This document shows, piece after piece, positions 8,404 through 18,744 of a DNA stretch of 64,000 nucleotides. The stretch spans positions 372,001 to 436,000 of the forward strand of contig NZ_JBDZDT010000003.1 of assembly GCF_040049275.1 (NCBI RefSeq). The letters run 5' to 3'. Below the pieces are notes generated by a model that was given only the letters and a program-made list of their open reading frames with translations, was not told where the DNA came from and did no database searches. This DNA is from Aquabacter sp040049275. GTDB lineage: Bacteria; Pseudomonadota; Alphaproteobacteria; Rhizobiales; Xanthobacteraceae. Position 1 is the stretch's first letter. Every line of letters starts with the position of its first letter. Position numbers and translations under genes: made by a program.

Positions 8404-9552
8404 CTATTCGTCCGCCGCGCCCTGGAAGAAGTCCTTCATCTTGGCGAAGAATCCGTTGGATTCCGGATGGGTCTCGGAGGAGCATTCCTTGTCGAACTCC
8501 GCCAGAAGCTCCCTCTGGCGCTTGGTGAGGTTCTGGGGCGTCTCCACCACTACCTGCACATACATGTCGCCATAGGCGCGCGAGCGGAGCACCGGCATGC
8601 CCTTGCCCGCGAGGCGCAGGCGTTTGCCGGACTGGGTGCCCTCGGGGATGCGCACCTTGGTCTGCTCGCCGTCGATGGTGGGCACGTCCACCGTGCCGCC
8701 CAGCGCCGCCGTCACCATGGAGATGGGCGCGCGGCAATAAAGGTCGGCGCCCTCCCGTTGGAAGAAGGGATGGGGCTCGATGGAGAGGAAGATATAGAGG
8801 TCGCCCGCCACCCCGCCGCGCGTGCCGGCCTCGCCCTCGCCGCCCAGGCGGATGCGGGTGCCGTCCTCGACGCCGGCGGGGATCTGCACGGACAGGTTCC
8901 GTTCGCGGGTCACCCGGCCCGCACCGGCGCAGGCCTGGCAGGGGTCCTCGATCATGCTGCCGCGGCCCTGGCAGGCGGGGCAGGTGCGCTCCAGGGTGAA
9001 GAAGCCCTGGGCGTGGCGGATCTTGCCGGCGCCGCCGCAGGTGCGGCAGACCTTGGGCTGGGTGCCGGGCTTGGCGCCGCTGCCGGAGCAGGTCTCGCAC
9101 ACCACTGACGTGGGGATGCGGATTTCGGCGGCCTTGCCGGCGAACGCCTCCTCCAGGGTGATTTCCATGTTGTAGCGCAGGTCCGCGCCACGGCCCCGGC
9201 CGCCCTGGGCTCCGCCTCGGCCGCCGCGGGCGCCCATATTGCCGCCGAACAGGTCGTCGAAGATGTCCGCGAAGGTGGAGGCGAAGTCGGCGCCGAAGCC
9301 CGGCCCGCCGGGGCCCCCCATGCCGTTCTCGAAGGCGGCATGGCCGAAGCGGTCATAGGCGGCGCGCTTCTGAGGATCCTTGAGGACCTCGTAAGCCTCG
9401 CTCACTTCCTTGAACCGGATCTCGGCCTCGCCATTGCCCTGGTTCCGGTCGGGATGCCAGGTCATCGCCAGCTTGCGATAGGAAGCCTTCAGCACCGTTT
9501 CGTCGGCGCCGCGGTCGCAGCCAAGAACTTCGTAATAGTCGCGCTTCGCCAT
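8404..9552 (-). CDS. dnaJ: Chaperone protein DnaJ
   Basis: A 382-residue type I Hsp40. The J domain at residues 1-70 holds the HPD motif (MTWHPDRNQG) that stimulates DnaK ATPase. A Gly/Phe-rich linker follows (NGMGGPGGPGFGADF, GARGGRGGAQGGRGRG), then four zinc-finger repeats CETCSGSG, CRTCGGAG, CPACQGRG and CQACAGAG, then the substrate-binding CTDs. The length is normal. It lies 189 bases downstream of dnaK on the same strand and is presumably transcribed with it, through a strong hairpin at 9680-9710 that could adjust the DnaK:DnaJ ratio. Confidence 0.98.
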   Translation of the reverse strand: MAKRDYYEVLGCDRGADETVLKASYRKLAMTWHPDRNQGNGEAEIRFKEVSEAYEVLKDPQKRAAYDRFGHAAFENGMGGPGGPGFGADFASTFADIFDDLFGGNMGARGGRGGAQGGRGRGADLRYNMEITLEEAFAGKAAEIRIPTSVVCETCSGSGAKPGTQPKVCRTCGGAGKIRHAQGFFTLERTCPACQGRGSMIEDPCQACAGAGRVTRERNLSVQIPAGVEDGTRIRLGGEGEAGTRGGVAGDLYIFLSIEPHPFFQREGADLYCRAPISMVTAALGGTVDVPTIDGEQTKVRIPEGTQSGKRLRLAGKGMPVLRSRAYGDMYVQVVVETPQNLTKRQRELLAEFDKECSSETHPESNGFFAKMKDFFQGAADE

Positions 9553-9679
9553 AACCTACCCATATCCGCCCCCGGCGGGCGTCAGGTTCCGTAAAGCCTC
9601 AAGCACCGGGGTTGCCGCAACGCCGGCGCTTTCGCCGACTTCAGCACGCTTTTCAACGGAACGCGATGTCCAGAACGTG

Positions 9680-9710
9680 TGTGGTCCCCGGGGACAGCCC
9701 GGGGACCACA
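9680..9710. promoter_or_regulatory. 13-bp perfect hairpin between dnaK and dnaJ
   Basis: The arm TGTGGTCCCCGGG at 9680-9692 pairs perfectly with CCCGGGGACCACA at 9698-9710, leaving a 5-base loop. In the direction of dnaK-dnaJ transcription no T tract follows (the next bases read CACGTTCTGG), so it is unlikely to be a full terminator. It may protect the dnaK mRNA end or attenuate read-through. On the plus strand it is followed by ATGTTTTTA, but no plus-strand gene precedes it. Confidence 0.6.
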
Positions 9711-9741
9711 TGTTTTTACGCTTCTCCCGCGGGAGACAGGA

Positions 9742-11640
<1,899 letters not shown>

Positions 11641-11768
11641 GTACTTCTCCTTGTCGGCAGACCGGCCGGGCCTCTAAAGCGCCCATGTAGGTCGCCGCGG
11701 GCCCCTCCCGCGGCTCTCCGCCGGTCCCCTTGAATTTGGGTACGTCGTGTCAGCGACGTTCGAGGCCG

Positions 11769-11797
11769 ATATAGGGGGGGTGATTTGCCGCCGCAAG
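11769..11797 (-). promoter_or_regulatory. RpoH (sigma32)-type promoter for dnaK
   Basis: On the minus strand, CTTGCGG (at 11797-11791), then 16 bases including a C run, then CTATAT (at 11774-11769). This resembles the alphaproteobacterial heat-shock consensus CTTG-N17/18-CYTATNT. The predicted transcript has a leader of about 120 bases before dnaK at 11640. No CIRCE element (HrcA operator) is visible here, so control by RpoH rather than HrcA is inferred. Confidence 0.55.
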
Positions 11798-11849
11798 GCG
11801 TGCAAGCTCCCGCGCCACCTGTTTTTCAAAGCTTCGTGAGGTCTACGGC

Positions 11850-12497
11850 ATGTCCCCGGCGCCCCGGATCGGCGACGACCCCCGTGCCGTCCTCGTGGCG
11901 GTGGACCTCCAGGTGGATTTCCTGCCCGGCGGCAACCTCGCCGTGGCGAGGGGCCACGAGGTGGTGCCAATGGCGAACCGTGTCGCCGCCGCATTCCGCA
12001 ATGTGGTGCTGACGCAGGACTGGCACCCGCCCGGGCACATCTCGTTCGCCTCCTCCCACCCGGGCAAGGCGCCGTTCGAGGTCATCGGCCTGCCCTACGG
12101 GCCGCAAATCCTCTGGCCCGATCATTGCGTGCAGGGCAGCGCGGGCGCCCGCTTTTCGGAACATCTCAGCATCCCGCACGCGCAAATGGTTGTCCGCAAA
12201 GGCTTCCATGCGAACATCGACAGCTATTCCACCTTCTTTGAGGCCGACCGGACGACCCCCACAGGCCTCGTCGGCTACCTCAGGGACCGGGGGATCGACC
12301 GCGTGTACCTTCTGGGGCTCGCCACCGACTTCTGCGTCGCCTGGTCGGCGGTGGATGCCGCGCGGCACGGCTTTGCGACCCATGTGGTGGAGGATGCCTG
12401 CCGCGCCATCGATACGGGCGGCTCGCTCGCCCGCGCCCATGCCGACATGGCCGGGGCGGGCGTGCGGCTGGTGTCCTCAGCCGATCTTGCCGGCTGA
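11850..12497 (+). CDS. pncA: Nicotinamidase / pyrazinamidase
   Basis: A 215-residue isochorismatase-fold hydrolase that deamidates nicotinamide to nicotinic acid in the NAD salvage pathway. It shows the catalytic Asp in AVDLQVDFLPGGNLAV, metal ligands in TQDWHPPGHISFA, the catalytic Lys in VRKGFHANIDSYSTF and the nucleophile Cys in LATDFCVAWSAVDA. The length matches the E. coli type. It is divergent from dnaK, and the roughly 80 bases separating its start from the dnaK promoter would hold its own promoter. Confidence 0.95.
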   Translation: MSPAPRIGDDPRAVLVAVDLQVDFLPGGNLAVARGHEVVPMANRVAAAFRNVVLTQDWHPPGHISFASSHPGKAPFEVIGLPYGPQILWPDHCVQGSAGARFSEHLSIPHAQMVVRKGFHANIDSYSTFFEADRTTPTGLVGYLRDRGIDRVYLLGLATDFCVAWSAVDAARHGFATHVVEDACRAIDTGGSLARAHADMAGAGVRLVSSADLAG

Positions 12498-12523
12498 GGG
12501 GTCCGATCAGCGGGCGTCTCAGG

Positions 12524-12886
12524 TTAGCGGATGACCTGGATCACCCGGCGGGTCCCCGGCTCCACAACCACGGTCTCCCGGTCCGGGGTGACGATATAGC
12601 GGTAGGATGTGGCGTCGAAGCCGCCATAGTCATAACCGGTGGCGAACGAATTCAGCTGGACGTCCACGGGCACGGTGGAACCGACCATCGGGGCATAACC
12701 CGAGGGAACGACGGCCGTGCCGGGCTGGGTGATCACATAGCGCTGTACCAGCGTTTCCTGCTGGGGATTGACCACCACGTAGCCCGAAGGCGGGGCGACG
12801 ATGACCGCGGATGTCTGGGCGGTGGCGGCCGAGGCGCCCAGAAGCAGCGCGAGGGCGCCGGCGGCGCCGGCAAGATGATACGTCAT
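12524..12886 (-). CDS. DUF1236 domain secreted protein
   Basis: A 120-residue protein. I prefer the ATG at 12886 because AAGGAG lies 6-7 bases upstream; an upstream in-frame start would add 13 residues without a ribosome site. A signal peptide (YHLAGAAGALALLLGASAATAQ) leads into a short beta-rich domain. The C-terminal YRYIVTPDRETVVVEPGTRRVIQVIR is the DUF1236 signature, common in multiple copies in Rhizobiales. The function is unknown and the location is probably periplasmic. It is convergent with pncA, whose stop codon is 26 bases away. Confidence 0.8.
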   Translation of the reverse strand: MTYHLAGAAGALALLLGASAATAQTSAVIVAPPSGYVVVNPQQETLVQRYVITQPGTAVVPSGYAPMVGSTVPVDVQLNSFATGYDYGGFDATSYRYIVTPDRETVVVEPGTRRVIQVIR

Positions 12887-13054
12887 GGCAAGTCTCCTTG
12901 CCCCCTTCCCTTCTCGCGCAAGCAACGCCGGCCCTGCTCAAGCGTTCCGCCGGAGGGGGTGGCTCGCCCGTGAACAGCCGCCCCGCATGCGGGAGAGGGG
13001 ATGAAAGGAGCACCACCCCTTTGACCCGGCGGTAAAATCGGCCATCCTCCCGGC

Positions 13055-13684
13055 ATGTCGGCACCCCAGCAACGCCTTGAACTTGCGCCCGGATGTATCT
13101 GGTGGCCGGGCTATCTCGACCGCGCGGCGCAGGAGACGCTGCTGGCAGAGGTGGAGGCGGCGCTTGTGGAGGCGCCCCTGTTCACGCCGCGCATGCCGCG
13201 CACCGGCCAGCCTTTTTCCGTGCGCATGAGCAATTTCGGGCCCCTGGGCTGGGTCTCCGACGAGGCGGGCTATCGCTATCAATCGTTCCATCCCGACACG
13301 CGCAAGCCCTGGCCTGCAATGCCCGCGCTGCTGGAGGCGGCATGGCGGGCGCTGTCCGGCGCCGCCGCCCCGGCCGAGGCGGCGCTGATCAACTGGTACG
13401 ATCCCGGCGCCAAGATGGGGCTGCACCAGGACCGCGACGAGCAGGACCTCACGGCCCCCGTTCTGTCCCTGTCGCTGGGCGACACCGCCTTGTTCCGCTA
13501 TGGCGGCACAGAGCGCCGCACGCCCACCAAGTCCATCCGCCTCGCGTCGGGGGATGCCCTGGTGCTGGCGGGCCCGAGCCGCCTCGCTTTCCACGGCATC
13601 GACCGCATCCTCACCGGCACCTCGACCCTCCTCGGCCGGCCGGGGCGCTTCAACCTGACCCTGCGCCGGGTCTCGCCGCCGTGA
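13055..13684 (+). CDS. alkB: Alpha-ketoglutarate-dependent DNA repair dioxygenase AlkB
   Basis: A 209-residue Fe(II)/2-oxoglutarate dioxygenase that oxidatively removes 1-methyladenine and 3-methylcytosine lesions. Visible hallmarks are NWYDPGAKMGLHQDRDE (iron ligands His and Asp of HxD), SLGDTALFRYGG, the distal His in LAFHGIDRI and the 2-oxoglutarate-binding Arg pair in RFNLTLRR. The N-terminal nucleotide-recognition lid contains TGQPFSVRMSNFGPLGWVSD. No ada-type regulator lies beside it. The next gene follows after 65 bases. Confidence 0.95.
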   Translation: MSAPQQRLELAPGCIWWPGYLDRAAQETLLAEVEAALVEAPLFTPRMPRTGQPFSVRMSNFGPLGWVSDEAGYRYQSFHPDTRKPWPAMPALLEAAWRALSGAAAPAEAALINWYDPGAKMGLHQDRDEQDLTAPVLSLSLGDTALFRYGGTERRTPTKSIRLASGDALVLAGPSRLAFHGIDRILTGTSTLLGRPGRFNLTLRRVSPP

Positions 13685-13749
13685 ACATTCCGTCACGCTT
13701 CCACCCCGATTGGCCCACAAGAGCGTCCAATCCCTTCCTGGAGTTGTCC

Positions 13750-14682
13750 ATGCGCCTTAAGCTCGCCCTCGCCGCTGTGGTGCTCTCCGGCGGCCTCGCC
13801 AGTGCGGCGGACGTGGTGTTTCCGCGCGGCGGCTCCGTGGGCCTCGTGCCGCCCGTGGGCATGGTGGAAAGCGCCAGCTTCTCCGGCTTCGAGGACCCTG
13901 CCAAGGGCGCCGCCATCCTCCTCGTGGAGATGCCGCCACAGGCTTATGACCAAGTGGCGGCCGGCTTCACCGACGCCGCCCTCGCCACCAAGGGGATAAC
14001 GGTCGATTCCCGCACCACGCTGCCGCTGGGCGATACGAAGACGCTGCTCATGACGGGAAAGCAGCAGGCGGGCACGGTCACCGCCCGCAAATGGATCCTT
14101 TTGGCGGGAACGGCCACGGCCACCGCCCTCGTCACCGTGCAGGAGCCGGCGGACGGCGCGCTCGATCTGTCCGGCGAAGAGGTGCGCAAGACCTTGCTCA
14201 CGCTCACCTTCCGCGCGCCGCCCTCGCCGCAGGAGCAGATGTCCAACCTGCCCTTCAAGCTGGACAACCTCTCCGGCTTCCGGGTGGTGAAGGTGATCGG
14301 CAATACCGCCGCCATCCTCACGGACGGCCCCAAGGACGTGATCGAGGGCGCCGAGCAGGCCGTGTTCGTGGCCGGCGTCGCCCCCGGAACCCCGCGAGAG
14401 GACGACCGGCGGCAATTCGCACTGCGTGCCCTCTCTTCCGTTCCCGGCGTGAAGGACATGCGCATCGAGCGTGCCGAGCCGCTGCGCATGGGCGGCCAGG
14501 CGGGCTTTGAAATCCTCGCAGCGGGCAAGGACGTGACCGGCAATGCGGACGTGAAGGTGGTGCAGTGGCTGCGCTTCGGCCAGAGCGCCCATCTGCGCAT
14601 GGTCGGCATCGTGAAGGCGGCGGATTTCCCGGGCGTCTACCCCCGCCTGCGGGCGATCCGGGACGGGGTGAGCACCAACTAG
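13750..14682 (+). CDS. Secreted protein of unknown function
   Basis: A 310-residue protein starting at the ATG at 13750, with a signal peptide (LKLALAAVVLSGGLASA, cleavage near ADV). The mature part has two similar-sized alpha/beta segments separated near residue 150 by a polar linker (RAPPSPQEQMSNLPFKLDNL). I do not recognise a named family with certainty. It reads like the alphaproteobacterial periplasmic proteins annotated only as hypothetical. There are no cysteines in the mature part and no transmembrane helix. It lies 65 bases downstream of alkB and may be co-transcribed, but nothing in it suggests DNA repair. Confidence 0.75.
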   Translation: MRLKLALAAVVLSGGLASAADVVFPRGGSVGLVPPVGMVESASFSGFEDPAKGAAILLVEMPPQAYDQVAAGFTDAALATKGITVDSRTTLPLGDTKTLLMTGKQQAGTVTARKWILLAGTATATALVTVQEPADGALDLSGEEVRKTLLTLTFRAPPSPQEQMSNLPFKLDNLSGFRVVKVIGNTAAILTDGPKDVIEGAEQAVFVAGVAPGTPREDDRRQFALRALSSVPGVKDMRIERAEPLRMGGQAGFEILAAGKDVTGNADVKVVQWLRFGQSAHLRMVGIVKAADFPGVYPRLRAIRDGVSTN

Positions 14683-14827
14683 GCTATGCGCTCATAAATC
14701 GGGGGCGGATTTCGGCGCGCTTCACGTCGGCTCATCCCCCGATAGCGGCGTAAAACCGGACATCGCCGGACTTCCGAGAAGCGCCATTAGCGGACATCAT
14801 AACCAAGCCACCGTCCGCACTGACGCG

Positions 14828-14856
14828 TTGTTGCGATGATGATTGGGGGGTAGCAT
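14828..14856 (+). promoter_or_regulatory. Sigma70-like promoter upstream of araC-type gene
   Basis: TTGTTG, then 17 bases, then TAGCAT. It lies 35 bases upstream of the ATG at 14891 in a relatively AT-rich stretch. The match is moderate. Confidence 0.4.
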
Positions 14857-14890
14857 CGTTCCAAACGTTGAGATCTGAGCACAGCCGGCT

Positions 14891-15757
14891 ATGACACATA
14901 CCTCGCCGCAGCCGTCACCCCAGGTCCTCTTTTCAAGCGCTGGAAGAGCGTGGAATGCGCTCGATGCAGCTCTCGTGCATATCCCCCGCGGCGTGTCACA
15001 TGTGCGGGGTGGCGAACTGCATAGATTGGGCATGCATTTCGGCCCACCCGTCAAAGCGGATTGTTCCTGTGGCGGCAGGCGAATGCGACGTTTGCAGAAG
15101 CCCGGTGACATCGACTTCGTTCCAGCGGGAGTGGATGGCTCCTGGGAGGACGATGCGGATTGCCAGATTCTGCGACTGAGCTTTCGTCCATCGCTTCTTG
15201 AACAGGTTGCCGAGGAGCTTGGACGGGATGCCGCAAAGATCGAACTCATCCCCCAGCTTCAACTTCGGGATGCCCGCATTGAAGCGATCGGTTGGGCGAT
15301 AAAGGCGGATCTCGAGGCGGACAGACCATCAAATCCACTCTACATCGATCTTCTGGCAAACGCATTGGCGGTCCGGCTAATCGAAATCGCCTCTGATGGT
15401 CGTCTGCAAACGGAAGGCTCCAGCGCGCCAGGAATGTCTACGCGCCAGTTGAGAGTGCTGATCGAGTTCATCGAGGCGAACCTTGATCAGAGACTTCATC
15501 TTGCCGATCTAGCGACGGTCGCGGGTGTTAGCGTTACACGTCTCAAGACGCTATTTCGAAACAGCACAGGAACTCCCGTGCATCAATATGTGATCCGCCG
15601 CCGCACCGAGTACGCACGCGCATTGATCGCCACGACGACCATGCCGGCAAGCGAGGTTGCTCTAGCTGCCGGCTTTGCCCATCAGAGTCATATGGCCTCG
15701 ACGATGCTCCGCATCCTCGGCCAGACGCCGGGCGAGATCGCTCGTCCATCCCGATAA
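14891..15757 (+). CDS. AraC family transcriptional regulator
   Basis: A 288-residue regulator with an N-terminal cupin-like sensing part (residues 1-130, containing VKADCSCGGRRMRRLQKPGDIDFVPAG) and a C-terminal double helix-turn-helix from about residue 185. The latter has LADLATVAGVSVTRLKTLFRNSTGTPVHQYVIRRR and the second helix SEVALAAGFAHQSHMASTM. It is followed 92 bases later by an NmrA-type oxidoreductase in the same direction, a frequent pairing in which AraC controls the enzyme. Base composition is lower in GC than the neighbours. The inducer is unknown. Confidence 0.9.
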   Translation: MTHTSPQPSPQVLFSSAGRAWNALDAALVHIPRGVSHVRGGELHRLGMHFGPPVKADCSCGGRRMRRLQKPGDIDFVPAGVDGSWEDDADCQILRLSFRPSLLEQVAEELGRDAAKIELIPQLQLRDARIEAIGWAIKADLEADRPSNPLYIDLLANALAVRLIEIASDGRLQTEGSSAPGMSTRQLRVLIEFIEANLDQRLHLADLATVAGVSVTRLKTLFRNSTGTPVHQYVIRRRTEYARALIATTTMPASEVALAAGFAHQSHMASTMLRILGQTPGEIARPSR

Positions 15758-15761
15758 ATCC

Positions 15762-15784
15762 GACCGAAATTGCAACCATCGGTC
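15762..15784. promoter_or_regulatory. Inverted repeat between araC-type and nmrA-type genes
   Basis: GACCGA at 15762-15767 and TCGGTC at 15779-15784 with 11 bases between. It lies 65 bases before the NmrA-type gene and might serve its regulation. The arms are short, so chance is not excluded. Confidence 0.25.
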
Positions 15785-15849
15785 TGAATCTGCGCGATGC
15801 CCCCCCGCCGGATTCCTTAGTTCCTGCGTATCGCAACGAGGAACTGAAA

Positions 15850-16728
15850 ATGTTTGCAATCGTTGGAGCCGCCGGAAACGTCGGCTATTCAACATCATTG
15901 GCATTGCGCGAGGCGGGCGTGCCGGTCAGAGCGATCCTGCGCGACAAGGCAAAGGCGGCGCGGCTACGTGAGATCGGGTGCGAGATCGTTCTGGCCGACG
16001 TGCAGGATTCTGGGGCTCTCGCCAAGTCGATCGCCGACGTGGATGCGGTACAAATCATCCTCCCGGTGCCACTGCAGGCGAAGGACCCGGGCGGAGAAAT
16101 GCAGCGGGCGATCGGAAGCATCGCCGTGGCGTTGGAGCGGGCGCGTCCAAGGCGGGTATTGGCAATTTCCGACTATGGCGCTCACGTCGCCAACGACATC
16201 GGGATGCCTACCATGTTCCGCACATTCGAAGAGCGACTTGGCCGACTGAATGCCCACAAGATGTTCCTGCGATCGGCGGAGCATATGCAAAATTGGGAGC
16301 GGGTAATCCCCGTGGCCATCGCATCCGGTAACTTGCCGAGTTTTCATGACCCGGTCGACATGGTGTTCCCCACGATTTCGGCTCCAGACCTCGGCCAGAT
16401 TGCCGCCAACCTGTTATTGCGACCCGACATCGGGAGAGAGCTGGAAGTTATCCATGCCGAGGGACCATGCCGGTATAGCGCCAGCGATGTGGCGACGGCG
16501 CTAAGCCAGCTGTCGGGCCGGGCCGTTCGCGCACATGCCGTACCTCGTCCGCAATGGAAAGAGACCTTTGAGCGGAGCATGCCCGCGAGCCTCGCTGGAC
16601 TCCTGATCAAGTTCTACGATGCCTGTAACAAGGGCAGCCTGGTCGACATCGAGCCAAACAATGGCGAGGTTCGCTATGGCACCACCGAACTGATCGACGC
16701 GCTGCGGCCACTCCCTCCGCCGCAATGA
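15850..16728 (+). CDS. NmrA-like NAD(P)-binding oxidoreductase
   Basis: A 292-residue protein with an N-terminal Rossmann nucleotide-binding motif (IVGAAGNVGYSTSLALREAG, i.e. GxxGNxG). The segments IVLADVQDSGALAKSIADVDAV and VLAISDYGAHVA are typical of NmrA/HSCARG-type atypical short-chain dehydrogenases. These act as quinone or flavin reductases or as redox-sensing proteins, so the precise reaction cannot be assigned. GAGGAA precedes the ATG at a suitable distance. It lies downstream of the AraC regulator in the same low-GC block and is probably its target. Confidence 0.85.
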   Translation: MFAIVGAAGNVGYSTSLALREAGVPVRAILRDKAKAARLREIGCEIVLADVQDSGALAKSIADVDAVQIILPVPLQAKDPGGEMQRAIGSIAVALERARPRRVLAISDYGAHVANDIGMPTMFRTFEERLGRLNAHKMFLRSAEHMQNWERVIPVAIASGNLPSFHDPVDMVFPTISAPDLGQIAANLLLRPDIGRELEVIHAEGPCRYSASDVATALSQLSGRAVRAHAVPRPQWKETFERSMPASLAGLLIKFYDACNKGSLVDIEPNNGEVRYGTTELIDALRPLPPPQ

Positions 16729-16933
16729 GGTCGAACCACGGCTGTTACAGCCTGCGAGCCGCAAGAACGGTCATCGTCGTCTTGGGAGCAAATTACCGCT
16801 TTGGGTCGTTCCGGCCGTCCAAGGGGCGCCGCCAAGATGGACATTCAAAAGACGACCTGGATGCCCGGGGCGCGCCCGGGCACGACTTAAAAGAGGCTTT
16901 TCGAACGAAAGATCCCCTCAGGCCTTCCCGCCC

Positions 16934-17545
16934 TCAGCCGTTGCTGCCTTCCGCTTCCACGCGGGCGGCCTTGGGCCCGCCGCGGGAGACGCCGACCATG
17001 GCCGGGCGCAGGACGCGGTCGCCGATGACGTAGCCGGACTGGACCACCTGGACCACGGTGCCGGCCGGAATGCTCTCGTCGGGCACTTCGAACATGGCCT
17101 GGTGGAGGTTCGGATCGAACTTCTCGCCCTTCGGCTCCAGCTTGCGGATGCCGTGCTTCTCCAGCGCCTTGTGAAGGCCGCGCTCGGTCAGCTCCAGGCC
17201 GTCCAGCAGCGATTTGAAGGCGCCGTCGGCCTTCTCCTTCGCCTCGTCCTCGACGGTGCTGAGCGCGCGGGAGAGATCATCTGCCACGTTCAGGACGTCG
17301 CGAGCGAAGGAGGCGATGCCATAGGTCTTGGCATCGCTGACTTCCTTCTCGGCGCGGCGGCGGATGTTCTCCGCCTCCGCGAACGCCCGCAGGAATTTGT
17401 CCTTGAAGCCGGCGATCTCGCCTTCCAGGCGCTCGCGCTCCGCCTTGAAGCCGTCCGCGGCGCCAAGTTCCTGCATTTCGGCCCCTTCCGGGTCCATCCC
17501 CGGATTGATGCCATGGGTCTCGGGCGCGCCACCCTTGTCGTTCAT
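16934..17545 (-). CDS. grpE: Nucleotide exchange factor GrpE
   Basis: A 203-residue protein. The start is placed at the ATG at 17545 (MNDKGGAPETHG), which has GAGGT 7 bases upstream; an open frame extends further 5-prime but runs into non-homologous sequence. A long N-terminal coiled coil (ERERLEGEIAGFKDKFLRAFAEAENIRRRAEKE) is followed by the beta-wing domain with DPNLHQAMFEVPD and VVQVVQSGYVIGDRVLRPAMVGVS. It releases ADP from DnaK in the cytosol. It lies 89 bases downstream of hrcA in the same orientation, a common heat-shock arrangement. Confidence 0.97.
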   Translation of the reverse strand: MNDKGGAPETHGINPGMDPEGAEMQELGAADGFKAERERLEGEIAGFKDKFLRAFAEAENIRRRAEKEVSDAKTYGIASFARDVLNVADDLSRALSTVEDEAKEKADGAFKSLLDGLELTERGLHKALEKHGIRKLEPKGEKFDPNLHQAMFEVPDESIPAGTVVQVVQSGYVIGDRVLRPAMVGVSRGGPKAARVEAEGSNG

Positions 17546-17634
17546 GCGCTCTACCTCGTCTTTCCCGATGCGTGCGGCCCCGCCGGCACAGATCACAATT
17601 TCGCAACCGCATATCGGAGGGGTGGCGGCAAAAA

Positions 17635-18744
17635 TCAAGCCGCGTCGGCGCCGGGCGCCCCAAGGACGCGGCTCACCACCCGGGCGGTGAAGTCCACCAT
17701 GGGCACGATCCGGCCATAATTGAGGCGCGTGGGCCCGATCACCCCGAGCACCCCCACGACCCGCCCCTGCCCGTCCCGATAGGGCGCGACGATGGTGGAG
17801 GAGCCGGAGAGCGAGAACAGCTTGTTCTCCGAGCCGATGAAGATGCGCATGCTCTGCGCATCCTCGGCAAGGCCCAGGAGATCCACCAGTTCGCGCTTGG
17901 ATTCCAGATCGTCGAACAGGAGGCGGATGCGCTCCAGATCCTCGAGCGCCTTCAGGTCTTCCAGCAGTTTTGCCTGCCCGCGCACGATGAGGCGGCGCTC
18001 TGAGGCTTCCCCGCCCGACCAGGAGGCGAGCCCCGCCTCCACAACCCGCGCGGTGAGCGCATCGAGCTCATGCCGCAGCTCGGAGAGCAGCGTCTGCATC
18101 TCGGACCGCGCCTCGCCGAGCGTGCGGCCGCGAATATGGGCGTTCAGAAAATTTGTCGCCTCCACCAAGGCGGAGGATGGCAGCCCGGCGGGCAGCGGCA
18201 GCACCCGGTTCTCCACCTGCCCGTCCTCGGAAACGAGGATCACCAGGGCGCGGGCGGGGTCGAGGAGCACGAATTCCACATGCTTCAGGCGCGGATCGGT
18301 CTTGATGGCGGTGACGACGCCCGCACCCCGCGACAGGCCGGAGAGCAGAGCCGACGCCTCCTGGAGCACCCCATCGATGGTGTAGCCCTTGGCGGCAGCG
18401 GCCACCTGCGCCTCGATGGAGGAGCGGTCGCGCTCGCTCACATCGCCGATCTCCAGCAGCGCATCCACGAAGAAGCGCAGGCCCTGGTCAGTGGGCAGCC
18501 GGCCGGCACTGGTATGCGGCGCATAGATGAGCCCCGCCGCCTCAAGGTCCGCCATGACGTTGCGCACCGATGCGGGCGACAGCGACATGGGAATGAGCCG
18601 GGAGATGTTGCGCGAGCCCACCGGCTCGCCGGTGGCAAGGTAGCTCTCCACGATCTGCCGGAAGATCTCGCGCGAGCGCTCGTCGATCTGAACGAGGGAG
18701 GCGGCATAAGGCGGGATGATGGGATGGAGCGGCACGAGGGTCAT
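17635..18744 (-). CDS. hrcA: Heat-inducible transcription repressor HrcA
   Basis: A 369-residue HrcA. The N-terminal winged helix (SREIFRQIVESYLATGEPVGSRNISRLI with LSPASVRNVMADLEAAGLIYAPHTSAGR) precedes a GAF-like dimerisation domain that ends in FTARVVSRVLGAP. I choose the ATG at 18744 because it overlaps the stop of the upstream gene as ATGA; an in-frame start 84 bases earlier has no family-like sequence. HrcA represses CIRCE-bearing operons such as groESL. No CIRCE element is visible in this window, including in front of dnaK. grpE follows after 89 bases. Confidence 0.95.
   Translation of the reverse strand: MTLVPLHPIIPPYAASLVQIDERSREIFRQIVESYLATGEPVGSRNISRLIPMSLSPASVRNVMADLEAAGLIYAPHTSAGRLPTDQGLRFFVDALLEIGDVSERDRSSIEAQVAAAAKGYTIDGVLQEASALLSGLSRGAGVVTAIKTDPRLKHVEFVLLDPARALVILVSEDGQVENRVLPLPAGLPSSALVEATNFLNAHIRGRTLGEARSEMQTLLSELRHELDALTARVVEAGLASWSGGEASERRLIVRGQAKLLEDLKALEDLERIRLLFDDLESKRELVDLLGLAEDAQSMRIFIGSENKLFSLSGSSTIVAPYRDGQGRVVGVLGVIGPTRLNYGRIVPMVDFTARVVSRVLGAPGADAA

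Larger units (their letters stand above)
14683..16900. other. Lower-GC block carrying the AraC/NmrA pair
   Basis: By eye, base composition drops here compared with both flanks, and codon choice is less GC-biased (more CGA, ATA, TTC/TTT, GCA). The block sits between the secreted-protein gene and grpE, and its flanks (14683-14890 and 16729-16933) contain no recognisable gene. No transposase, integrase, tRNA or terminal repeat is visible. Horizontal acquisition is inference from composition only. Confidence 0.4.

Noticed and set aside
9680..9720. The dnaK-dnaJ hairpin as a Rho-independent terminator
   Set aside because: The T tract is on the plus-strand side, away from the direction of dnaK-dnaJ transcription, and dnaJ is expected to be co-transcribed.
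14683..16933. AraC/NmrA block as an intact mobile element
   Set aside because: No transposase, integrase, terminal inverted repeats or target duplications could be found; only composition suggests transfer.
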